A stretch of 64,000 nt of DNA from Fibrella forsythiae (GTDB lineage: Bacteria > Bacteroidota > Bacteroidia > Cytophagales > Spirosomataceae), in the NCBI RefSeq assembly GCF_017353175.1, contig NZ_JAFMYW010000002.1, positions 1 through 64,000 of the forward strand. The letters run 5' to 3'. The position numbers and the translations under genes are program-made. The notes under the pieces were generated by a model. The model did no database searches and was not told the DNA's origin. It saw only the letters and a program-made list of their open reading frames with translations. Position 1 is the first letter of the stretch; each line of letters starts with the position of its first letter. Positions 53,413-60,749 of this stretch are shown piece by piece.

Positions 53413-54969
53413 ATGATTATGTTTCGATTGCCCGTCATACGCATGGGCCTGTCTGGCGGATTGGCCGCTTGTCTTCTGTCAGTTGGCCTGTCAACAACAG
53501 GTTTGGCCCAGACAACAGTAGGAGGACCGCCCGCTGCAACAACGCCCGCGCCAACTCAACCAACCGTTGCTCCCGGTACAGGGCAGGCTGTTCCGCAACG
53601 GCTGGGGCTGCAACAATGCATTGATATCGCGCTGGCTAATAACCTGACAATTCGCCAAAGCCAGTTACAACTGCAAAATTCTGAAGCGCAGCTCCGGCAG
53701 GCGCGGCTGAACCGACTACCCAACGTGGGCGCTTTTCTGAGCCAGGGGTACAACTCAGGCCGGAACATCAACCCGGCTACCAACGCTTTCGTTGATCAGG
53801 GAGTGCTCTCGAATAACTTTCAGGCAACGGCTCAGGTGACGGTCTATAATGGCGGTCTGTTGCAGAATACGATTCGGCAGAATGATTTACTTCGCCAGTC
53901 GAACGAAGCGTCGGTGAAGGCCACGGAAAACAACGTGACGCTGACCGTCGTGCAGAATTACCTGAACGTGCTGACGGGCCAGGAGCAACTGGTGGTGGCA
54001 CAACGCCAGGTAGAGGTATCGCAGGCACAACTGGATCGTACGCAACGACTCGTCAACGCCGGATCATTGCCAGAGGCCAACCTGTTCGACATCCGGGCGC
54101 AGATTGCCAATGATGAACTGGCCATCGTGAACGCTCAGAATAATATTGACCTGGCTAAACTGGCTTTGTTGCAGGCCATGAACGTACCTGCGGGCGGGCC
54201 AACTACCAACGGGTTCGATGTGCAGCCGATCACCGTTCCCGACCCAACACTCGACCCTTACAACGCAACGACGCAGCAGGTATATGACATCGCTCAGGAG
54301 TTTGTGCCCGACATTAAAGCGGCCGACCTCCGGGTACGTAGCGATGCTGTTGGTGTACAGGTAGCTCGTGCTAACCTGCTGCCTAGCCTGACATTGAATG
54401 GGAACGTGAATACGCTTTACTCGAACGTAGGTCGGCAGAAACTGATTGCTGATGGGACAACGCAGGTAGATCAAACCATTCTGTTTAATGGCATCCCGCA
54501 GACGATAACCATCGTGAATCCCAACTACCGCGGCGAGAATTACACCTTTGGCGAGCAACTGGGCAACAACCTGAACCGGTCGGTAAACTTACAGTTGCAA
54601 ATTCCGATCTTCAACCGCTCTCAAGCCCGCACACGTATTCTGAGCGCCTCGTTGCAACAGCAGAATTCAGAGGTTGCGGCAGCGAATACACGGTTGCAAC
54701 TCCGGCAGACTATCGAAACGGCATACACTAACCTGAAAGCGTCGTCGAACCGGTACCGGGCCACGGCAGCACAGGTGGCGCAACTGGCTCGTGCTTTCCA
54801 GGCGTCAGAAAGCCGGTTCAATGCCGGTGCGCTGAACTCAACGGATTACAACGTGGCAAAAGGCAACCTCGACCGGGCCCGCGCCAGTCTGGTGCAGGCT
54901 AAATACGATTACGTTTTCCGCACCAAGATCTTAGACTTTTACCAGAACAAGCCACTCACTTTTGACTAA
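53413..54969 (+). CDS. TolC-family outer-membrane efflux protein
   Basis: A signal peptide (~1-33, ending TTGLAQ) and a Pro/Thr-rich linker precede two OEP repeats with long helices. The first starts LGLQQCIDIALANNLTIRQS; the helices contain the usual NxxxxRQ-type spacing (QARLNRLPNVGAFLSQGYNS) and end in LNSTDYNVAKGNLDRARASL. It forms a trimeric channel across the outer membrane and periplasm. It precedes the HlyD-type gene by 108 bases, a gap occupied by a large hairpin. Together with the ABC ATPase at 51826 it suggests a MacAB-TolC-like exporter. Confidence 0.9.
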   Translation: MIMFRLPVIRMGLSGGLAACLLSVGLSTTGLAQTTVGGPPAATTPAPTQPTVAPGTGQAVPQRLGLQQCIDIALANNLTIRQSQLQLQNSEAQLRQARLNRLPNVGAFLSQGYNSGRNINPATNAFVDQGVLSNNFQATAQVTVYNGGLLQNTIRQNDLLRQSNEASVKATENNVTLTVVQNYLNVLTGQEQLVVAQRQVEVSQAQLDRTQRLVNAGSLPEANLFDIRAQIANDELAIVNAQNNIDLAKLALLQAMNVPAGGPTTNGFDVQPITVPDPTLDPYNATTQQVYDIAQEFVPDIKAADLRVRSDAVGVQVARANLLPSLTLNGNVNTLYSNVGRQKLIADGTTQVDQTILFNGIPQTITIVNPNYRGENYTFGEQLGNNLNRSVNLQLQIPIFNRSQARTRILSASLQQQNSEVAAANTRLQLRQTIETAYTNLKASSNRYRATAAQVAQLARAFQASESRFNAGALNSTDYNVAKGNLDRARASLVQAKYDYVFRTKILDFYQNKPLTFD

Positions 54970-54971
54970 AA

Positions 54972-55066
54972 GTTGTAAGTGCCGGGTCATAAGCCGTGCT
55001 GCAGATGCGCAGTGTCGGTTCAAGAGCAACGCGACTTACGACTTTTTCCGACCGGGCACTTACGAC
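54972..55066 (+). repeat. hairpin element between tolC-type and hlyD-type genes
   Basis: Outer arms 54972-54988 (GTTGTAAGTGCCGGGTC) and 55050-55066 pair at 15 of 17 positions. Inner segments also pair imperfectly (AAGCCGTGCTGC with GAGCAACGCGACTT). The element begins 2 bases after the tolC stop and ends 11 bases before the hlyD start. Heptad rhythm is weaker than in its relatives. Confidence 0.7.
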
Positions 55067-55077
55067 CCTTCCTTCAC

Positions 55078-56472
55078 ATGAAAAATAAATCGAACCGCCT
55101 CTGGTGGATACTGGGCATCGCAGCCGTTTTGTTAGTGGGTGGTCTGGTAGCCGCCAAACAAGCCGGAATTATCGGGAAGCCAGCCACTACCGACGTTGAT
55201 TTTGCCACTGCGCAACGAACCGACATCATCGAACGGGTGAGCGCGTCGGGCCGGGTGCAGCCTGAAATTGAGGTAAAAATCAGCCCGGACGTGTCGGGAG
55301 AAATCATTGCCATGTATGTGAAAGAAGGCGATCCCGTCAAAGCGGGGCAGCTCTTGTGCCGTATTCGCCCTGATAACTATGAATCGTTTTCGGCTCGCGC
55401 TGAAGCTACCGTGAATCAGAGCAAAGCGCAACTGGAACAATCGAAAGCGGGCGTGCTGCAGGCCGAAGCCCGGCTGATTCGCACCAAAGCGGATTATGAA
55501 CGGAGCCGGAAATTGCTGGCCGATAAAGTAATCTCTCAAGCTGACTTCGAAACGTCAGAGGCTAACTATAACGTGGCCAGACAGGATATCGAAGCGCAGA
55601 AAGCCAACGTTCGGGCGGCGCAGTTCAGCATTCAGAGTGCCCAGGCCAGCCTGCGCGATGCTAAAGAGAACCTGCGAAAAACCACCATTTATTCGCCTGT
55701 TAATGGTACGGTTTCGAAGCTGAACGTTGAACAGGGGGAACGCGTAGTAGGTACGTCGCAGATGGCCGGTACAGAAATTATGCGTCTGGCCAACCTCAAC
55801 AACATGGAGGTACGTGTCAACGTGAATGAAAACGATATCGTCCGCGTAACGCTGGGCGATACTGCCGATATTGAGGTAGACTCATACACAACGGCGGGAA
55901 AGAAATTCAAGGGTATTGTTACAGAAGTAGCTAACACGGCCAACGGGCTGGCTGGCAGTTCGGGCGCTTCATCGGCTATATCAACCGATGCCGTGACCGA
56001 GTTCGAAGTTAAAATCAAGATTCTGAACAGTTCGTACACTGATCTGTCGCAGAAACTGGGTAGCAAAGGGTTTCCGTTCAAGCCGGGGATGACGGCTTCC
56101 GTCGAAGTCATTACCGACCGTAAATCAGGCGTGTTGGCGGTGCCCATCGCCGCTGTGACCACCCGTGCCGACAGCACAAAGATTGTGGATGTGAAGCCAT
56201 CAGACAATAATGCCGCCAACGATACCAAAGCCACGGCCAAGAAAGCGGCAATCAAAGAAATTGTCTTCGTTTCAGAAAACGGGAAGGCTGCTCAACGTGA
56301 AGTGAAAACGGGCATCAGTGATTTCGAGAATATTGAGATTGTGTCTGGCCTGAAACCCGGTGATCAGGTAATTTCGGGTCCTTTTCTGGCGGTTTCCAAA
56401 AAGTTAAAACCGGGCGATCTAGTCACTAAGCGCGATCCGAATAAGCAAAAAGCGAAGAAGGAGGACGAATAA
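55078..56472 (+). CDS. HlyD/MacA-type membrane-fusion protein
   Basis: The protein has one N-terminal membrane helix (LWWILGIAAVLLVGGLVAA), a split lipoyl-type domain (VKISPDVSGEIIAMYVKEGD and YSPVNGTVSKLNVEQGERV), a periplasmic coiled coil (~110-215, alternating Ala/Gln/Glu) and beta-barrel domains. It bridges an inner-membrane ABC permease to a TolC channel. The ATG at 55078 directly precedes the helix; an earlier in-frame start (54979) would lie in the hairpin and is unlikely. The Lys-rich tail (KRDPNKQKAKKEDE) is ordinary for the family. Confidence 0.9.
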   Translation: MKNKSNRLWWILGIAAVLLVGGLVAAKQAGIIGKPATTDVDFATAQRTDIIERVSASGRVQPEIEVKISPDVSGEIIAMYVKEGDPVKAGQLLCRIRPDNYESFSARAEATVNQSKAQLEQSKAGVLQAEARLIRTKADYERSRKLLADKVISQADFETSEANYNVARQDIEAQKANVRAAQFSIQSAQASLRDAKENLRKTTIYSPVNGTVSKLNVEQGERVVGTSQMAGTEIMRLANLNNMEVRVNVNENDIVRVTLGDTADIEVDSYTTAGKKFKGIVTEVANTANGLAGSSGASSAISTDAVTEFEVKIKILNSSYTDLSQKLGSKGFPFKPGMTASVEVITDRKSGVLAVPIAAVTTRADSTKIVDVKPSDNNAANDTKATAKKAAIKEIVFVSENGKAAQREVKTGISDFENIEIVSGLKPGDQVISGPFLAVSKKLKPGDLVTKRDPNKQKAKKEDE

Positions 56473-56476
56473 AAGC

Positions 56477-56575
56477 AGTTTACTGTTTGCCGTTTACAGT
56501 CTTCTGTTGCGTTGCTAATTTAGCGAGATGTGCCGAGGCAGCGTAACAAAAAACTGTAAACGGCAAACCGTAAAC
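56477..56575 (+). repeat. heptad hairpin element upstream of the 56583 gene
   Basis: Arms 56477-56515 and 56537-56575 pair over ~39 positions with few differences. The arm reads as GTTT-based heptads (GTTTACT, GTTTGCC, GTTTACA) and then GTTGCGTTGC near the loop. It begins 4 bases after the hlyD stop, and a T-run leads straight into the next ATG at 56583. Confidence 0.8.
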
Positions 56576-56582
56576 TTTTTTT

Positions 56583-57194
56583 ATGCACGGTACCATTATT
56601 CATTACGACCCTCTCACTCAATGTGGTTTACTCAGGACCGAGGCAGGGCAAGTGCAGTATTTCCGGCTCGATGAAGTGGTTAGTCAGGGACGCGTTGCCG
56701 CCGGTCAGCCTGTGGCTCTACGAAACGGCGTGCTGGTTGATACCGGCGGTAGCCAACAGGATGCCAGCCTGCCGATACGCCCGCCACAGCGACCCACTAT
56801 GCAGCCTGCCAGCGCGCCGGTAGCCACTCAGGTACGTTCAGGACGGAACATTGGCTGGATCGGGGCCGTACTGGCCATCGGCGCATTGATCCTGTTGATG
56901 TTGTCGGGTGGTGAACAGAGCGGGTATGCCAGCCCAAACCCCCGCCTGCTCGAATCAATATTTGGTATGACTGCCTCGATATTGCTGGTACTCGAAGCCG
57001 TTTTCTTCATGAGTTCAGCCGGAAGCCGCCGCCGAATTCGCTGGACCTTCTGGCTCGTCGTCTGGTCTTCTCTGTTCGCCTACGTTGGCCAAACATTCGA
57101 TGGTTTCGAGGCTGATGATGCGACCGGTTGGTATGCCTACGCGCTGCTAACACTAGGTTTTGCCGTTTACATCTTACCTTATCGCTCTAAATGA
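56583..57194 (+). CDS. membrane protein with N-terminal cold-shock-like domain
   Basis: Residues 1-52 (MHGTIIHYDPLTQCGLLRTE, then YFRLDEVVSQGRV) resemble a small OB/cold-shock fold. After a Pro-rich linker, four membrane helices follow (IGWIGAVLAIGALILLML; SIFGMTASILLVLEAVFFM; FWLVVWSSLFAYVGQTF; YALLTLGFAVYILPY). A cold-shock-like domain attached to a membrane anchor is known from DUF1294-type proteins; this one is related in layout only. It is the first gene of a co-directional run leading to the tubulin-like and actin-like genes and may anchor or regulate that system. Confidence 0.6.
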   Translation: MHGTIIHYDPLTQCGLLRTEAGQVQYFRLDEVVSQGRVAAGQPVALRNGVLVDTGGSQQDASLPIRPPQRPTMQPASAPVATQVRSGRNIGWIGAVLAIGALILLMLSGGEQSGYASPNPRLLESIFGMTASILLVLEAVFFMSSAGSRRRIRWTFWLVVWSSLFAYVGQTFDGFEADDATGWYAYALLTLGFAVYILPYRSK

Positions 57195-57208
57195 GTTCAA
57201 CCTGCAAG

Positions 57209-57275
57209 GGTCGGTCGTCAACGTTGTGCTATCTGTAAAGAATATGCGTAGCCAACCCAACGTTGACTACTGACC
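57209..57275 (+). repeat. hairpin element upstream of the VWA-like lipoprotein gene
   Basis: Arms 57209-57226 (GGTCGGTCGTCAACGTTG) and 57258-57275 pair at 16 of 18 positions. The right arm continues as seven-base units (GTTGACT, ACTGACC, TGTTGACC). It lies between the stop at 57194 and the ATG at 57298. Confidence 0.7.
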
Positions 57276-57297
57276 TGTTGACCATAAATACGTACCC

Positions 57298-58572
57298 ATG
57301 ACCTTACACACACGAAATTCTCTGTTTTTTTTGCTGATTGCTCTAACTGTTACGTCTTGCGGCGGCGGGAAGAAGCGGGCAACTAAAGATGAGGTAACGG
57401 CACCGACAAAAGCAGAGTCGATTGGCAACATCCATTTTTTTCTGGAAACATCGGCCAGTATGGGTGGTTATCTGAAAGGCGGCACCACTTTCAAAGACGT
57501 AGTAGCCGATGTAGTCACGAAGGCCAATCAGATTAAGCCGGTCTCGCTCTACACGATTTCGGGCAAACCAGAGCCGGTTAGCGGTGATATAAACACCTTT
57601 GTTGCGCAGATGGCGACCACGCCGCTGGCAACGGGCAAAAGCTCAGAATTGCACCAAATTTTCAAACAGGTAGGCGAGAAGGCAAAGGGCAACAACGTAG
57701 CTGTCTTTGTCTCAGATTGTATTCTGTCGTTTCCCGATGCCGACATCAAGCGCAATCCGGAGGTAAACCGCAACGATGCATCAAGCACGTTGAAGAACAG
57801 CATTTATGACCAGTTTGCCACCTTCAATAAGCAGGGTATTGGCGCTACCGTACTGGCCTATACGTCGCCGTTTAATGGCACATACTATACCTATCAGAAT
57901 CAGAAACAGGCGTTGAAGGGCGAAGCCAGACCGTTCTACGTTTGGATCATCGGCAAACAAAGCCTGATCGGGCCATTCACGCAGCAATTGCTGGAAAGCC
58001 TGTCGACCACGCCGGCCAAGCGGCTTGACTTCGGTGCGGCGGGTGCGTTAAAACAGTATGACCTGTTCTTTGGCCTGAACAAAAGTGGCGAGTGGCGGGC
58101 CGAGCGTAACAACCTGATCAACATTGAGATGGGCCGAAAAGCCAAGCCCATCGAATTTGCCATTGGCCTGAATCTGGCTGGTCTGCCCGACTATGCACAA
58201 GCCGAGGCATACCTGCAAAAAAACCTGGCTACAGCCGTGGATAATGGCGAAATCAAATTGGTGAAAGTGCAGCGTAAAGCCGCCGTTGAAACGGGCCGTA
58301 TGAGCGATCGGGAACAAAAACTACTAAGCCAGAATACGCACGTGCTTACCTTCCGCGTTTCTACTTTGTTTGCCGACGAAGCCACGATGACCCTGAAACT
58401 CCCCGTTCGGTTTGATTCCTGGTACATTGACTGGTCTACGATGGATGATCGGTCGGCTGAGGGAAGACGAAATAAAACCTTCGCGCTCGAACACCTGATG
58501 ACCGGCGTCCGTGAAGCGTATCAGACAAACGGCAACGAATTCGCCTCAATGAGTATTAAACTGTCTAAATAA
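57298..58572 (+). CDS. VWA-like lipoprotein associated with tubulin-like/actin-like genes
   Basis: The signal (MTLHTRNSLFFLLIALTVTSC) gives a lipoprotein with Cys21 followed by GGGKK. From ~residue 43 the protein resembles a von Willebrand A domain: IHFFLETSASMGGYL at the metal-site position, and NVAVFVSDCILSFPD and VLAYTSPFNGTYY as later strands. The first metal-site Asp is replaced by Glu (E instead of D before TSAS), so metal binding is uncertain. The C-terminal ~200 residues have no recognised domain. Context suggests a membrane-anchored part of the complex formed with the downstream tubulin-like and actin-like proteins. Confidence 0.65.
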   Translation: MTLHTRNSLFFLLIALTVTSCGGGKKRATKDEVTAPTKAESIGNIHFFLETSASMGGYLKGGTTFKDVVADVVTKANQIKPVSLYTISGKPEPVSGDINTFVAQMATTPLATGKSSELHQIFKQVGEKAKGNNVAVFVSDCILSFPDADIKRNPEVNRNDASSTLKNSIYDQFATFNKQGIGATVLAYTSPFNGTYYTYQNQKQALKGEARPFYVWIIGKQSLIGPFTQQLLESLSTTPAKRLDFGAAGALKQYDLFFGLNKSGEWRAERNNLINIEMGRKAKPIEFAIGLNLAGLPDYAQAEAYLQKNLATAVDNGEIKLVKVQRKAAVETGRMSDREQKLLSQNTHVLTFRVSTLFADEATMTLKLPVRFDSWYIDWSTMDDRSAEGRRNKTFALEHLMTGVREAYQTNGNEFASMSIKLSK

Positions 58573-58656
58573 GTGAAGAGTGAAGAATTAAGAGTTGCTT
58601 TGCTGGCAGGCGAGAGGCTACTTAAGCGGAGCAACTCTTAATTCTTCACTCTTCAC
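58573..58656 (+). repeat. 27-bp perfect heptad hairpin
   Basis: Arms 58573-58599 and 58630-58656 are fully complementary. The arm is built of GTGAAGA, GTGAAGA, ATTAAGA and GTTGCT. It overlaps the upstream stop and ends 15 bases before the next ATG. Its loop region (AAGCGGAGCAACTCTT) is almost the same as in the element at 2013. Confidence 0.88.
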
Positions 58657-58671
58657 TCTTAATTCCTTTCC

Positions 58672-59046
58672 ATGTTCACATCCATCTACGAACTCTTCCT
58701 TGGTCAGAATAACGACCCGATCTACGTTGACGAAATCTTTACGCCGGTTGGTACCATGACCCTGCTTGTGGTTCTTGGCGTAGCTGTAGTCTTTTATGTG
58801 GCGCTTGGGCGTTGGAAACCCGTGTTTCATCGTATACTTCACTGGGCCATTGCCCTTGTAGGTACGTTAATCTTTGCCTATGCCTATGCTGTCTGGTATG
58901 CTAAAGACCGCACTGGTGCCGATGATGCCGATTCGTACATGACTGGCTTCGGCGGGGTCAATGTGTTGCTGGCGGCTGTCTTGTTTTTTCTGTTTTCCCT
59001 GGCGTTGAAGAACGCATCCATCTTCGCCAAGAGAACGCCATTCTAA
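58672..59046 (+). CDS. small three-helix membrane protein
   Basis: The 124-residue protein has three predicted membrane helices (PVGTMTLLVVLGVAVVFYVA; ILHWAIALVGTLIFAYAYAV; VNVLLAAVLFFLFSLAL). The loop between helices 2 and 3 has the acidic sequence KDRTGADDADSY. The N terminus MFTSIYELFLGQNNDPIYV is short and amphipathic. No family is recognised. Placed between the VWA-like lipoprotein and the tubulin-like protein, it is a likely membrane anchor of the same complex. Confidence 0.65.
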   Translation: MFTSIYELFLGQNNDPIYVDEIFTPVGTMTLLVVLGVAVVFYVALGRWKPVFHRILHWAIALVGTLIFAYAYAVWYAKDRTGADDADSYMTGFGGVNVLLAAVLFFLFSLALKNASIFAKRTPF

Positions 59047-59049
59047 ACA

Positions 59050-59149
59050 GTTGGTCTGTCTCCTGTCTTCCGTCTTCTGTTGCTCTGCCGAGTAACGACC
59101 AGTTTCATTAGCAGGGAAACAGAAGACGGAAGACAGAGGACAGACCAAC
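59050..59149 (+). repeat. heptad hairpin element upstream of the tubulin-like gene
   Basis: Arms 59050-59088 and 59112-59149 pair with few differences. The arm consists of TCTGTCT, CCTGTCT, TCCGTCT and TCTGTTG units. It starts 4 bases after the preceding stop and ends 9 bases before the ATG at 59158. Confidence 0.82.
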
Positions 59150-59157
59150 ATATTTTT

Positions 59158-60636
59158 ATGAAACTCTTCCTTTTTGGTATTGGTGGTACGGGTGCCCGTG
59201 TGTTGCGGTCACTAACGATGTTGCTGGCTTCGGGTGCCAACGTACCCAATGATCTGACGATTATCCCGATTCTGCTGGATATGGATATGCAGAACGGCGA
59301 CACCGAACGCGCACTACGGCTGGTAGAACTGTACCGCAGCCTACGAACGGTCGGCTACCCGAATGGGCCGCAGGATCGTAATGGGAAACGGCCATTTTTC
59401 GGCACATCACTACAGCCGCTGGGTACGTTGCAGGCCGAGAATGCCCAGCAACAGATCGGTGATTCAGTGCTGCCCAAACTGACCGACCATCAGGGTACGT
59501 TCGAAGAATTTCTGAACGTGAGCAGTATGGAGGAAATTGACCGTGAATTCCTGAAACTGCTGTACGATAATTCCGCGAAACCAACCAACGCAGAGCTAAA
59601 GCTGAACCTCTCGGTTGGCTTTAAAGGTAATCCGAACATCGGTAGTGTGGTATTCAATGCGCTAGAAGATTCGCCGGTGTACAAGTACTTCATCAGCGCA
59701 TTCAATGACCAGACCGACCGGATCTTCGTGATCAGCTCTATCTTCGGCGGAACGGGTTCGGCAGGTTTTCCACAACTGGTGAAGCTGTTGCAACACCCTA
59801 GTCAGAAAATGCCGATTCGCAACGCCAAAAAAGGTGCCGTTACGGTGATGCCCTATTTTGCGCTGGAAGAAAATAGCCAGAGCGCTATTGATCAAAACCG
59901 TTTCCTGTCGAAAACGAAAGCGGCCTTGTCGTACTATCAGAGTCAGATCGACCTCGACGCGCTGTATTACATTGGCGACCGCCCCGGTGCCAAACTATAT
60001 CCGAACGTGGAGGGTGGGGCCAAGCAGGCCAACAACGCTCATGTGGTAGAGATGCTGGCTGCCGAAGCTGTGCTCGATTTTGCCCGTCGTGGCCCTGGTG
60101 AGTTCAGCAGTGATAAACGCTACCTCGAATATGGCCTGCGCCGCAATGACCGTAGCCTTGATCTGGCGCACTTTGGCGATGTAACCTATCAGAATCTGTT
60201 AGAGCCACTGGTTCGGTTTACCTACGCGGCTAAATTCTATACCGATTTTGTGCCGAATAACCTCGGCGAAGCCTTTTCCAAAGAATTGAGCCTGCCGCAA
60301 ACGCTGCGTTCAGGTACGTTCTATACCTCGCTTGATAACTTCATCAATGCCTACAAAACGTGGCTTCGCGAATTGGCCGTGAATGACCGCAGCTTTGCCC
60401 CGTTTGATCTGGATAGCGATTTTAATGGCCTGATCCGGTCGAAACGAATTGAGACAAGTTTCTTCAGCAAAGGCATTAGTGAAGGCTTTCTGCAGGAAGC
60501 GGCAGGTAAAGCGCAAAACAGCCTGAAGGCCGCTTACCCTACCAATGAAGCCCGCTTCATGCAACTTCTGATGGAGATTGCCGATAAGAGTATTGAAAAA
60601 CTAGGCCCGCTGAATCGTCAGCTGGCCGACGCGTAA
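59158..60636 (+). CDS. tubulin/FtsZ-superfamily protein
   Basis: The 492-residue protein begins MKLFLFGIGGTGARVLRSLT, a nucleotide-binding start as in the tubulin superfamily. It has the glycine-rich GTP loop ISSIFGGTGSAGFPQL at ~193-208 (compare the GGGTG(T/S)G of FtsZ). PILLDMDMQNGDTERAL and LYYIGDRPGAK occur between. It does not resemble cell-division FtsZ outside these motifs. It fits the divergent bacterial tubulin-like families that Makarova and Koonin linked to membrane remodelling. The ATG at 59158 follows the hairpin; the upstream in-frame start lies inside it. It probably acts with the actin-like protein next door. Confidence 0.75.
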   Translation: MKLFLFGIGGTGARVLRSLTMLLASGANVPNDLTIIPILLDMDMQNGDTERALRLVELYRSLRTVGYPNGPQDRNGKRPFFGTSLQPLGTLQAENAQQQIGDSVLPKLTDHQGTFEEFLNVSSMEEIDREFLKLLYDNSAKPTNAELKLNLSVGFKGNPNIGSVVFNALEDSPVYKYFISAFNDQTDRIFVISSIFGGTGSAGFPQLVKLLQHPSQKMPIRNAKKGAVTVMPYFALEENSQSAIDQNRFLSKTKAALSYYQSQIDLDALYYIGDRPGAKLYPNVEGGAKQANNAHVVEMLAAEAVLDFARRGPGEFSSDKRYLEYGLRRNDRSLDLAHFGDVTYQNLLEPLVRFTYAAKFYTDFVPNNLGEAFSKELSLPQTLRSGTFYTSLDNFINAYKTWLRELAVNDRSFAPFDLDSDFNGLIRSKRIETSFFSKGISEGFLQEAAGKAQNSLKAAYPTNEARFMQLLMEIADKSIEKLGPLNRQLADA

Positions 60637-60641
60637 AAACA

Positions 60642-60743
60642 CAGTTTACTGTTTGCAGTTTGCCGTTTTCTGTTGCGTTGCATCATGCACGTTTCGGGTG
60701 ATAACGGAGCAACTGAAAACAGTAAACGGCAAACAGTAAACTG
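60642..60743 (+). repeat. heptad hairpin element upstream of the actin-like gene
   Basis: Arms 60642-60676 and 60709-60743 are complementary over most of 35 positions. Both consist of GTTT-NNN heptads (GTTTACT, GTTTGCC and variants) that pair even where the units differ, and the loop side has GTTGC...GGAGCAAC. It begins 5 bases after the stop and ends 6 bases before the ATG at 60750. Confidence 0.82.
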
Positions 60744-60749
60744 AAAAAG

